Shown: positions 7,049 to 14,330 of the stretch, piece by piece
Layout: the number at the start of each line of letters is the position of its first letter
Numbering within the stretch: the stretch's first letter is position 1
Source: Methanobacteriota archaeon
GTDB lineage: Archaea > Halobacteriota > Methanomicrobia > Methanomicrobiales > Methanoculleaceae
DNA: 21,614 bases
NCBI GenBank assembly: GCA_023393455.1
Contig: JAEWLJ010000030.1
Location: 1-21,614, forward strand
Direction: 5' to 3'
The notes under the pieces: model-generated
Told to the model about the DNA's origin: nothing
Databases searched by the model: none
What the model saw: the letters and a program-made list of their open reading frames with translations, nothing else
Translations under genes and position numbers: made by a program

Positions 7049-8665
7049 TCAGTTCCCCGGCACCATCCGGCCGAGGTCCTCCTCGACCGTCGTGATCCCG
7101 TGGATCCCGAAGTTCTCGACGAGAACCGCGAGAACGCCGGGCGAGACGAAGCCCGGGAGGCGGGGGCCGAGGGTGATATCCTTGACGCCGAGCGAGAGGA
7201 GGCTCAAGAGGACGAGCACCGCCTTCTGCTCGTACCAGGCGATGTTGTAGGAGATCGGGAGTTCGTTGATCCCGACGCCGAACGCTTCCGCGAGGGCCTG
7301 GGCGATGACCACGAGCGAGTAGCAGTCGTTGCACTGGCCGGCATCGAGGACGCGGGGGATGCCGCCGATATCACCGAGGCCGAGGCTGTTGTAGCGGTAC
7401 TTCGCGCACCCGGCGGTGAGGATGATCGTGTCCGCGGGAAGGGCTTCTGCAAACCGGGTGTAGTAGTCCCGCCCGCTGTATCGGCCGTCACAGCCCGCCA
7501 TCACGAGGAACCGTTTGACGGCGCCGGCCTTCACCGCATCGATGACGGTCTCGGCTATAGCGAGGACCGGGGCGTGGGCGCATCCCGTAACCAGGTTGCC
7601 GCGGGAGAGGTCCGCCGGGGGCTCACAGCGCTTGGCGTGCTCGATCAGGGCCGAGAAGTCCTTCTTTCCGTCCGGCGAGGTGCCGATGTGCTTTAACCCC
7701 GCAAACCCAACGAGCCCGGTGGTGTAGACCCGGTCGCGGTAGGAGTCCTTCGGGGGAACGAGGCAGTTCGTCGTGACCAGGACCGGGCCGTTGAACCGCT
7801 CGAACTCCTCCCGCTGGAACGGCCAGGAGCCGCCGTAGTTCCCGACGAGGTGGTCGTACTTCGCAAGGCCCGGGTAGGCGTGCGCGGGGAGCATCTCGCC
7901 GTGGGTGTAGACATCCACGCCCGCTCCGCGTGTCTGTTCGAGGAGGTCGGCGAGGTCCTTGAGGTCGTGGCCGGTGACCAGGATGCCGGGGCGCGAGCCG
8001 GCCGAGGTTCGGACCGTCGTGATCGCCGGCGTCCCGTAGACCGTGGTGTTCGCCGTGTCGAGGAGGGCGAGGACCTTCACGCCGACTTCACCGCACTTCA
8101 AGACGTAGCCGACCATCTCTTCGACGGAGAGGTCCTCGAGCGTGGCGGCGAGACCCTCCTGCATGAAAGCCGTGATCTCCGCATCCTCGTAGCCGAGGAC
8201 GGCGGCGTGATGGTAGTAGGCGCCGACCCCTTTGAGCCCGTAGACCAGGAGATCGCGCAGCGACAGGAGGTCGGTGTCCACGGTCTCGCGGGCGGCGACG
8301 ATCTCCTCTGCCTTTGCCGCGATAGCCGCCGGGCTTGCCGGCGCCCAGGTGCAGGCCGCGGGCTCAGCGTTCCCGGCGGGCGGGAGGGCGTCGCGGATAC
8401 GGGCCGCCTCCTGGATCGCGACTTCGAACCGTGCGGGGTCGAAGTTCACGTTGGTCAGGGTCGCAAAGAGGCTCTCCGCGACGAACCTCCCGGCTTCGGG
8501 GTTCCCGCCGCCCTTCTTCATCGCCGCAAGGTTCCGTACCGAGAGCCCCTTGAGGGTGTAGATCAGGACGTCCTGGAGTCCCGCGGTCTCTCCCTCTTTG
8601 CCGCAGACACCGCGCACGGTGCAGCCATGGCCCTTTGCCGTTTCTTCACACTGGTTGCAGAACAT
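7049..8665 (-). CDS. hcp: Hybrid cluster protein (hydroxylamine reductase / NO-stress protein)
   Basis: A 538-residue soluble iron-sulfur protein. The N-terminal set Cys3-X2-Cys6-X8-Cys15-X5-Cys21 binds the cubane [4Fe-4S] cluster, with the compact spacing seen in Hcp of anaerobes. Hybrid-cluster ligands are all visible: His233 (VTGHDLKD), Glu257 (HGEMLP), Cys301 (TTNCLVPP), Cys392 (MAGCDGRYSGRDYYT, the persulfide position), Cys420 (LTAGCAKYRYN), Cys445 (DAGQCNDCYS), Glu479 and Lys481 (WYEQKA). The family reduces hydroxylamine in vitro; in vivo it is linked to NO reduction and protein S-nitrosylation. ATG has GGAGTGAG about six bases upstream. No hcr reductase gene adjoins, so electrons must come from another donor. 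It is divergent from an HxlR regulator that probably controls it. Confidence 0.95.
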   Translation of the reverse strand: MFCNQCEETAKGHGCTVRGVCGKEGETAGLQDVLIYTLKGLSVRNLAAMKKGGGNPEAGRFVAESLFATLTNVNFDPARFEVAIQEAARIRDALPPAGNAEPAACTWAPASPAAIAAKAEEIVAARETVDTDLLSLRDLLVYGLKGVGAYYHHAAVLGYEDAEITAFMQEGLAATLEDLSVEEMVGYVLKCGEVGVKVLALLDTANTTVYGTPAITTVRTSAGSRPGILVTGHDLKDLADLLEQTRGAGVDVYTHGEMLPAHAYPGLAKYDHLVGNYGGSWPFQREEFERFNGPVLVTTNCLVPPKDSYRDRVYTTGLVGFAGLKHIGTSPDGKKDFSALIEHAKRCEPPADLSRGNLVTGCAHAPVLAIAETVIDAVKAGAVKRFLVMAGCDGRYSGRDYYTRFAEALPADTIILTAGCAKYRYNSLGLGDIGGIPRVLDAGQCNDCYSLVVIAQALAEAFGVGINELPISYNIAWYEQKAVLVLLSLLSLGVKDITLGPRLPGFVSPGVLAVLVENFGIHGITTVEEDLGRMVPGN

Positions 8666-8710
8666 ACGTACTCACTCCACGATATCTTTTTGATACAAAG
8701 TTTCTGTTAG

Positions 8711-8722
8711 ATACTAAAGTAT
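8711..8722. promoter_or_regulatory. Candidate HxlR operator in the hcp-HxlR divergent promoter
   Basis: The 12 bases ATACT-AA-AGTAT form a perfect 5-bp inverted repeat in the 86-base gap between the two divergent starts. Its right arm overlaps a TATA-like word on each strand: AGTATAAGG (plus, about 27 bases before the regulator ATG) and CTTATACTTTA (minus, about 55 bases before the hcp ATG). A related half-site GATACAAAG lies 21 bases to the left, near 8691. HxlR/YodB-type repressors use TACT/AGTA palindromes, so binding here would block both promoters. Sequence-based inference only. Confidence 0.45.
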
Positions 8723-8751
8723 AAGGATGAGAAGGTTTCTCTAATTATACC

Positions 8752-9111
8752 ATGCAGAGCGTCTGCACGGTCAATCAGACCGTCAAGTACCTCGGGAAGA
8801 AGTGGATGCTCCTGATCATCCTCGAACTCTACAAGGGGGAGGATTACACCCTCCGGTTCACGGAGGTGAAGGAGCGGCTCCCGGGGATCACGGCGAAGGT
8901 CCTCTCGGCCCGACTGAAGGAACTCGAGGAGGAGGGTCTCGTCGAGAAGCACGTGGATGCCGGGACCGTCCCCGTCAGGAGCGAGTACACCCTCACGGCA
9001 AGCGGGCTTGGACTCGTCGAGGTGATCAAGGACATCAAGCGGTGGGCGCTCCGGTGGAAGATCGAGAACCGGGCATGCGGGGCGCAGGACTGTCACGACT
9101 GCGTGCTTTAA
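8752..9111 (+). CDS. HxlR-family winged-helix regulator with N- and C-terminal cysteines
   Basis: A 119-residue DNA-binding protein. The N-terminal VKYLGKKWMLLIILEL (11-26), RFTEVKERLPGITAKVLSARLKELEEEGLVEK (35-66) and YTLTASGLGL (79-88) are the HxlR winged helix: recognition helix, then wing. Cys5 stands where redox-sensing members such as YodB and HypR carry their reactive cysteine. Unusually, the tail ends with Cys109-X4-Cys114-X2-Cys117, giving four cysteines that could form disulfides or bind metal or an Fe-S cluster. The gene is divergent from hcp, whose product handles nitrosative or redox damage, so a sensor-target pair is likely. There is no ribosome-binding site directly before ATG, and a TATA-like AGTATAAGG about 27 bases ahead suggests a nearly leaderless mRNA. 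Confidence 0.85.
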   Translation: MQSVCTVNQTVKYLGKKWMLLIILELYKGEDYTLRFTEVKERLPGITAKVLSARLKELEEEGLVEKHVDAGTVPVRSEYTLTASGLGLVEVIKDIKRWALRWKIENRACGAQDCHDCVL

Positions 9112-9256
9112 CTTGTGGGGTTGAAGGGGCGGGGCGGGAGGTCCGGTACGACTCTGGCGAGGCGGCCATGGTCTGCATGAGATCAAGAAGTCGGGATCGG
9201 CTGACCTACGCGGAAGAGTCCGCCTGACGCGTTTTCCGGAACTGGGGGATATCGTA

Positions 9257-9298
9257 GATCATAATCGACACTTTTATAGATTATCATCGAGTATGATC
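9257..9298. promoter_or_regulatory. Dyad enclosing the promoter of the AAA ATPase gene
   Basis: GATCATAATCGA (9257-9268) and TCGAGTATGATC (9287-9298) are inverted repeats matching at 11 of 12 positions. The 18-base centre holds a good archaeal TATA box, TTTTATAG (9272-9279). A nested pair, ATAATC (9261-9266) and GATTAT (9279-9284), adds inner symmetry. The ATG at 9304 lies about 28 bases from the box and has no ribosome-binding site, so the transcript is probably leaderless. A protein bound to both arms would cover the TATA box and the start site, as expected for a repressor operator. Confidence 0.5.
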
Positions 9299-9303
9299 GA
9301 TAG

Positions 9304-10593
9304 ATGGACGAGAGGCTGCAGATCGCACTCGAGAGCCAGAACCCCTGGTGGTTTGGAAAAGAGTTTGAAACTGGCGTTGAACGACTTTCATTCTTTCCTC
9401 TCCTGAAACAGTATCTTGATGCACCTGAGGTGCTCCTCCTTGTCGGTGCACGCAGGACCGGGAAGTCGACGCTGGTGTACCAGATCATCAGTTCCCTTCT
9501 CAGAAGGGGTGTGCCCGGCAGGGCCATCCTCTTCATCACCATGGACGAACCCCTCCTCCTCTCGATGGCAGACGATCCCTGGCTGATCCGTCGCATCGTC
9601 GAGGACCATCTCGCCCGCCACCCCGAACTTGAACGGCTCTATCTCTGCATCGACGAGGTTCAGCACTATCCCGCCTGGGTGCCCACCATCAAGACTCTCT
9701 ATGACACAACGAGCAGGGTCAAATGTATCCTGACCGGCTCCACATCCTCGCTGCTCAGGCAGGAGAGTAGCCGCCTCCTATCGGGCAGGTGTTTTTCCTG
9801 CTATGTGTACCCACTCTCTTTCCCTGAGTTTCTTCGTTTTCAGGGTATCCTGAACCCGACAATCATCGAGAAGAGGCATCATTTTGAGACCTACCTGAAA
9901 TACGGTGGTTTCCCTCGTGTGGTCCTCGAAAAGGACAGGGACCTGAAGATACAGATACTCAAAAACTACTATGAAACGATCTATCTCAAGGATATCATCT
10001 ATCCGAACAGTTTGAGGAAGAACAGCGAGATTGTAGACCTGCTCTATTATCTTATATCAAATGCCGGGAACGCCACCTCGTACAACCAGATTGCCAGGAT
10101 CCTCAACATCGCACCGGATACCGTGAGAGAGTACATCGAGTACGCCGAGAATGCGTTCCTCCTGTGTCCCCTGATGAAATTTGATTATTCTGCAAAAAAA
10201 CAGGTTGCAAACCCTAAAAAGATTTATTTCGTGGATCCCGGCCTGATAAATGCCGTTGCATTTGCATTCTCCGAAAATCGTGGGAGGCTCCTGGAAAACA
10301 TTGTCTTTATCGCCCTGATGAAGAAGTATGGCGATATCTTCTACCACCGGGACCGCTACGAGTGCGACTTCCTGGTAAGGTCTGGCCGGACGATCGTCCT
10401 GGCCATCCAGGTGACGCAGTCCCTGCAGGATGACGTTACGAGGCACCGGGAGATACGGGGGCTTGTCGAGGCGATGGATGCACATGGCCTTGATGAGGGG
10501 ACGGTCGTCACTGCGTCGGAGTCGGCGGAGACAACCGTCGACGGTCGGAGAGTTCACATCGTCTCGATCGCTGAATGGCTGGATGAGTTGTGA
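9304..10593 (+). CDS. Archaeal AAA ATPase with DUF4143-like C-terminus
   Basis: A 429-residue protein of the AAA_14/DUF4143 type, multi-copy stand-alone ATPases common in archaea whose role is unknown. Walker A is VGARRTGKST (47-56), Walker B is LYLCIDEVQ (112-120), followed by a sensor block ILTGSTSSLL (142-151), LLSGR (158-162) and YPLSFPEFL (169-177). The middle, around 245-285, has a helix-turn-helix-like TSYNQIARILNIAPDTVREYIEY. The C-terminal part (about 308-372: YFVDPGL, then YECDFLV and IVLAIQVTQS) resembles the restriction-nuclease-like fold of DUF4143, with the usual acidic residue near QVT replaced by Gln369. Composition is less GC-rich than the ruv genes, so transfer is possible. 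The promoter lies inside a strong dyad. Confidence 0.85.
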   Translation: MDERLQIALESQNPWWFGKEFETGVERLSFFPLLKQYLDAPEVLLLVGARRTGKSTLVYQIISSLLRRGVPGRAILFITMDEPLLLSMADDPWLIRRIVEDHLARHPELERLYLCIDEVQHYPAWVPTIKTLYDTTSRVKCILTGSTSSLLRQESSRLLSGRCFSCYVYPLSFPEFLRFQGILNPTIIEKRHHFETYLKYGGFPRVVLEKDRDLKIQILKNYYETIYLKDIIYPNSLRKNSEIVDLLYYLISNAGNATSYNQIARILNIAPDTVREYIEYAENAFLLCPLMKFDYSAKKQVANPKKIYFVDPGLINAVAFAFSENRGRLLENIVFIALMKKYGDIFYHRDRYECDFLVRSGRTIVLAIQVTQSLQDDVTRHREIRGLVEAMDAHGLDEGTVVTASESAETTVDGRRVHIVSIAEWLDEL

Positions 10594-10655
10594 CCGCTCT
10601 CTGGAACCTATGTGTACGCCCCTGGTAGTATGAACTGTGGAGGATTGTCGGCCGC

Positions 10656-11171
10656 TTGGAGCGCCACTCCTCCATTGACATAGATGATCTCGATGCATTC
10701 CTCAACTTCGCGATGAGAGAGATCATAAGGCTGACCGGAATAGACCCGGACAACGAAGAGGTCTGGAAAGAGATCTCCAACCAGATCAGGAATGAACCGC
10801 TGGTGTTAGATGTCCACGAGTTGCGCACTACCACGATCTTCACCCTGTGCGAAGGATTCTGCGATAGGTTCGAGGATGGCACCATCCTTGATCATTGCCG
10901 GGAGACCATCGAGAAACTCTACGACCACCCGGCAACACCGCTCGTACGGGGAGATGCACCCCCCCGGGGGGCGGCGATCGTATACGCGGGTTGCCAGAAT
11001 GCAGGTCTGATTCGGCCGGGAAAGGGCGGATCTCCCATTGCAAAGGGGATCAGCTTCTTCTTTGACATTGAACGATCGTCGATCCGGAACAAGGTGACGG
11101 CACTGAAAAATACCTCTCCGATGGATAACTCTGCCGACAAAAGGTATCAACCAGGAGAACCGATACCTTAG
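10656..11171 (+). CDS. Unrecognised 171-residue protein
   Basis: I do not recognise this protein. It is acidic and predicted soluble, with an amphipathic N-terminal half (IDDLDAFLNFAMREIIRLTGIDPDNEEVWKEI, then LDVHELRTTTIFTLCEGFCDRFEDGTILDHC) that looks all-helical. The second half is Gly/Pro-rich and ends in a polar tail (ADKRYQPGEPIP). No membrane segment or catalytic motif is apparent. A TAG in frame at 10626-10628 limits the start; TTG 10656 is the first usual start and has GGAGGA about 12 bases upstream, a long spacing, so the true start could be a later codon. The gene ends 22 bases before ruvC and may be transcribed with it, or may belong with the preceding ATPase. Confidence 0.5.
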   Translation: MERHSSIDIDDLDAFLNFAMREIIRLTGIDPDNEEVWKEISNQIRNEPLVLDVHELRTTTIFTLCEGFCDRFEDGTILDHCRETIEKLYDHPATPLVRGDAPPRGAAIVYAGCQNAGLIRPGKGGSPIAKGISFFFDIERSSIRNKVTALKNTSPMDNSADKRYQPGEPIP

Positions 11172-11193
11172 TGGACAGAAACCGGATTTACCC

Positions 11194-11670
11194 ATGATCG
11201 TTATTGGTATCGACCCCGGAGTGGCAAGAACCGGCTACGGTGTTCTCAGCACCGGCGGCAGATCTCCGGTGCCGCTGACCTACGGCTGCATAGAGACCGG
11301 CGCCGACCGCATCCACGAGGAGCGGCTGCTTGAGATCCACACGAGGGTCTCCGGTCTCTTCGACGAATACGATCCCGGGTGGGTCGCCGTGGAGCGCCTC
11401 TTCTTCTCCAGGAACACCACCTCGGCGATGCAGGTCAGCGAGGCACGCGGCGTCCTCCTCCTCGCCGCGGCACAGCACGGGGTCCCGGTTGCTGAGTATA
11501 CCCCCAATCAGGTCAAGCAGGCAGTCACCGGGTCGGGGCGTGCCGATAAACATCAGATGCAGGAGATGATGCGCCGGCTCCTCAGGCTGGAGGAGGTGCC
11601 CCGGCCCGACGATGCCGCCGACGGCCTCGCGATCGCCCTCTGCCACATCAATACGGTGCAACTACGATGA
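11194..11670 (+). CDS. ruvC: Crossover junction endodeoxyribonuclease RuvC
   Basis: A 158-residue RNase H-fold nuclease that resolves Holliday junctions by paired nicks. The four acidic catalytic positions are present: Asp7 (IGIDPGVARTGYG), Glu67 (VAVERLFF), and Asp140 with Asp143 (PDDAADGLAIALCH), matching Asp7, Glu66, Asp138 and Asp141 of E. coli. NTTSAMQVSEARGVLLLAAA (74-93) and YTPNQVKQAVTGSGRADKHQM are also RuvC hallmarks. Length is typical. The stop overlaps the ruvA start as ATGA. RuvC is a bacterial protein; most archaea use Hjc instead, so this operon was probably acquired by an ancestor from bacteria. The ribosome-binding site is weak (GGATT about six bases ahead). Confidence 0.95.
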   Translation: MIVIGIDPGVARTGYGVLSTGGRSPVPLTYGCIETGADRIHEERLLEIHTRVSGLFDEYDPGWVAVERLFFSRNTTSAMQVSEARGVLLLAAAQHGVPVAEYTPNQVKQAVTGSGRADKHQMQEMMRRLLRLEEVPRPDDAADGLAIALCHINTVQLR

Positions 11671-12260
11671 TAGCCCAACTCTCGGGAGAAGTGATATCCA
11701 CCGGCGACCGGTGGGTGGTGATCGATATCGGCGGCGTCGGCTACCAGGTGCAGGTGACCGGACCGGCGCTGGAGACCCTCAGGCAGGCGCAGGGCCGCGT
11801 CACGGTCCACACCCACATGGCGGTCCGCGACGACGACATCCGACTCTTCGGCTTTCTTTACCCGCGCGAACGGGAACTCTTCACGATCCTGATCGGGGTC
11901 TCCGGCATCGGCCCCCAGATCGCCATGAACATCCTCTCCGGGATATCGTTCGAGGACTTTGCCGTTGCAATCCTCGACGGCGACGAGAAGACGCTCACCC
12001 GGATCCCCGGGATCGGGAAGAAAGGTGCAGGGCGCCTGATCCTTGAGTTGAAGGAGAAGATGAAGAAGCATGCGGATACCATCGCCGCCGGCAGGCGCCC
12101 GACCAGGGCCAACGACGCCGCGAGCGCCCTCATATCGCTCGGGTTCTCACCCCAGGAAGCAGGGGAGGCGGTCGATGCCGTCCTCCCGGGTCTTTCTGAT
12201 GCGAGCGTGCAGGACCTGATCCGCGCTGCTCTTGCACACCTCCGGGAGCGCCGATCATGA
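11667..12260 (+). CDS. ruvA: Holliday junction branch migration protein RuvA
   Basis: A 197-residue junction-binding protein; tetramers hold the four-way junction and load the RuvB motors. The N-terminal OB fold (1-63) starts MIAQLSGEV with the conserved GGVGYQVQV (22-30). Two helix-hairpin-helix motifs follow: GVSGIGP (77-83) and RIPGIGKKGAGRLILELKEK (112-131). After a flexible linker comes the RuvB-binding domain III (about 148-197, ASALISLGFSPQEAGEAV). Length is normal. GGTG lies eight bases before ATG, within the end of ruvC. Start and stop both overlap neighbours by four bases, so translation is coupled across the operon. Confidence 0.96.
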   Translation: MIAQLSGEVISTGDRWVVIDIGGVGYQVQVTGPALETLRQAQGRVTVHTHMAVRDDDIRLFGFLYPRERELFTILIGVSGIGPQIAMNILSGISFEDFAVAILDGDEKTLTRIPGIGKKGAGRLILELKEKMKKHADTIAAGRRPTRANDAASALISLGFSPQEAGEAVDAVLPGLSDASVQDLIRAALAHLRERRS

Positions 12261-13249
12261 ACGAACGCATCCCCTCGCCCTCCCCCCTCAGCAGTGAACC
12301 CGACGACGCGGCGATCAGGCCGGCGCGCCTCGACGAGTTCGTGGGCCAGCCGCAGATCAAGGAGGCTCTCGCCATCGCCATCGCCGCCGCACAAAAGCGC
12401 GGCGAGTCCCTCGACCACGTCCTCTTCTCCGGCCCGCCGGGCCTCGGGAAGACGACGCTCGCCCAGATCATCGCGCGCGAGATGGGAGCCGGGATCAGGA
12501 GCACCACCGGGCCGGTGCTGGAGCGGCCCGGTGACCTCGCCGCCCAGCTGACCGCCCTCGCCCACGGCGACGTCCTCTTCATCGACGAGATCCACCGCCT
12601 CAACCCGGTGGTCGAGGAGATCCTCTACCCGGCGATGGAGGACTCCTGCATCGACGTCATGATCGGCGAAGGGCCGGGTGCACGGTCGGTCCAGCTCCCG
12701 CTGGAGGAGTTCACCCTCATCGGCGCCACGACGAAGGTCGGGCTGCTCGGTTCCCCTCTCCGCGACCGGTTTGGGTTCATCTTCCGCCTCAACCTCTACG
12801 AAGTTCCCGATCTCGCGAAGATCGCGGAGCGAAGCGCCGGGATCATGCAGATCCCGATCACCCCGGAAGGTGCGAATGAGATAGCAAAACGGAGCCGCGG
12901 GACGCCTCGGATCGCAAACCGGCTGCTCCGCCGGGTGCGGGACTTCGCCACGGTCAGGGGGGACGGGAGTATCGACGCCGAGACGGCCGATCGCGCCCTG
13001 ACCATGCTCGGCATCGACCACCTGGGCCTCGACGACCTCGACCGGCGGATCCTCTCGGTCATCGCAGACGATTTCGGCGGCGGGCCGGTGGGCGTCAGGA
13101 CGATTGCCATCTCGGTCGGCGAGGAGGTGCGGACCATCGAGGAGGTCTATGAGCCCTACCTGATCCAGATCGGGTTCATAAAGCGCACGCCCCAGGGCCG
13201 GGAGACGACCGGGGCGGCCCTGCGCCACCTCGGAAGCGGCCTCAGATAA
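12257..13249 (+). CDS. ruvB: Holliday junction DNA helicase RuvB
   Basis: A 330-residue AAA+ motor that drives branch migration with RuvA. Walker A is GPPGLGKTT (59-67). Walker B is LFIDEIHRL (107-115). Sensor 1 is in GATTKVGLLGSPLRDRFG (156-173), which includes the arginine-finger region RDR (169-171). Sensor 2 is in RGTPRIANRLLRRVRDF (214-230). The C-terminal winged helix reads GPVGVRTIAISVGEE...TIEEVYEPYLIQIGFIKRTPQGR (276-315), close to the bacterial consensus. The stop TAA (13247-13249) overlaps the stop of the converging top6A, so no terminator fits between them. Bacterial-type throughout, consistent with ancient transfer of the whole operon. Confidence 0.97.
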   Translation: MNERIPSPSPLSSEPDDAAIRPARLDEFVGQPQIKEALAIAIAAAQKRGESLDHVLFSGPPGLGKTTLAQIIAREMGAGIRSTTGPVLERPGDLAAQLTALAHGDVLFIDEIHRLNPVVEEILYPAMEDSCIDVMIGEGPGARSVQLPLEEFTLIGATTKVGLLGSPLRDRFGFIFRLNLYEVPDLAKIAERSAGIMQIPITPEGANEIAKRSRGTPRIANRLLRRVRDFATVRGDGSIDAETADRALTMLGIDHLGLDDLDRRILSVIADDFGGGPVGVRTIAISVGEEVRTIEEVYEPYLIQIGFIKRTPQGRETTGAALRHLGSGLR

Positions 13250-14330
13250 CCCCCATCTCCGAGAGCCTTTTCGGGAGGTACTCCTTCGTCACGAAGTCGA
13301 GCCCCCGGCTCGCGAACGCCTGTTGTTCCGACTTCATCTTCATGTCGAGTTGCAGGTTGATCTGGGTGCGCCAGTAGTCGGTTGCAAACCTCGGATCGGT
13401 CAGTTCCGCCTTCAGGGCGTTGATGTCCTGCTCGGTGAGGTGGTCGGCGGGGAGGTTGTAGTCGGATATGTCGGAGGGCTGCACCCCGATGAACTGCGCC
13501 TTCGGAGTCGCCAGAATATCCGACATATGAGCGCTCTTGATCGAGCCGTAGGCGACGCTCGCGTAGATCCGGTAGGACCAGGGGTCGCCGTCGGTGAAGA
13601 CGACCACGGGGAGGTTGAGCGAGTCGTTGAGCCTCCGTAAGACCCGGCGGGTGGAGCGTGCCGGTTGCCCCTTGAGGTGGACCAGGATCGCTCCGTACTC
13701 CTCGTCGAACCCGTTCTCCATCAGACGGGCATACATACCGCCGGTCTCGATGGCGATGACGAACTTCGCGTCGTGGTCGACGAACTCGAGGTTGTCGGTG
13801 TTGTTCGGGATGGGGTAGCCCGCTTCCCCGACGTCATCCTGGCAGTGCATCTCTTTTGCGCCGCGGCGGGTGTTCTCCCGTATCCGTAGCGGCCCGAAGA
13901 GCGAGGCGCCGTCCTCCTCCGGCCGGAGGTGAAACGCCTCCCGCTGGACGTCGGTGATGATCTCGAGATCCTCGATCAGGTGGTTGCTCTCGTCCTGGGC
14001 GCCGAACTTCGCCTTCTTCCACCCCTCGGAGATATAGTAGAGTTCTCTCAAGGTCGACGACCGGTTCTCCACGAGTTGCTGCTTCAAGAACCCGATGAGA
14101 TAGGCCATCTTCAGGAGATGGACCGCTCCCTTCTCGTTCGTTGCCGCCCGGGTGCTCTCTCTCTCGCCGTACTTCCAGACCTCGCCTTCGTCGTCGTACG
14201 CGAGATTTCGTTTCGTCCGCGTCGGCAGCCGGATGAACGGGACGATACCGTCCCGCATCTGGTCGTACCATCCATGGGCGATACCGACGAGCCGCTCTTT
14301 TGCGAGCGCGTCCATCTCTTCCTTAGACAT
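13242..14330 (-). CDS. top6A: DNA topoisomerase VI subunit A (Spo11-like)
   Basis: A 362-residue catalytic subunit of type IIB topoisomerase; it cuts both strands through tyrosyl links and relaxes and decatenates DNA with subunit B. The winged-helix (CAP-like) domain carries STLRELYYISEGW (92-104); by comparison with Spo11 motifs Tyr99 is the likely nucleophile, with Tyr98 beside it. The Toprim domain shows FVIAIETGGMYARL with Glu195 and VVFTDGDPWSYRI with Asp247 and Asp249 for Mg2+. I take ATG 14330: it has GGTGGTGGA upstream, overlaps the top6B stop by eight bases and gives a normal-length protein. The frame stays open for 61 more codons inside top6B, but those encode an Arg/Ser/Thr-rich shadow. 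The gene ends head-on into ruvB. Confidence 0.95.
   Translation of the reverse strand: MSKEEMDALAKERLVGIAHGWYDQMRDGIVPFIRLPTRTKRNLAYDDEGEVWKYGERESTRAATNEKGAVHLLKMAYLIGFLKQQLVENRSSTLRELYYISEGWKKAKFGAQDESNHLIEDLEIITDVQREAFHLRPEEDGASLFGPLRIRENTRRGAKEMHCQDDVGEAGYPIPNNTDNLEFVDHDAKFVIAIETGGMYARLMENGFDEEYGAILVHLKGQPARSTRRVLRRLNDSLNLPVVVFTDGDPWSYRIYASVAYGSIKSAHMSDILATPKAQFIGVQPSDISDYNLPADHLTEQDINALKAELTDPRFATDYWRTQINLQLDMKMKSEQQAFASRGLDFVTKEYLPKRLSEMGVI

Noticed and set aside
11858..13228. 456-codon minus-strand frame over ruvA and ruvB
   Set aside because: It lies antisense to RuvA/RuvB with intact motifs and encodes a low-complexity Arg/Asp/Gly-rich product.
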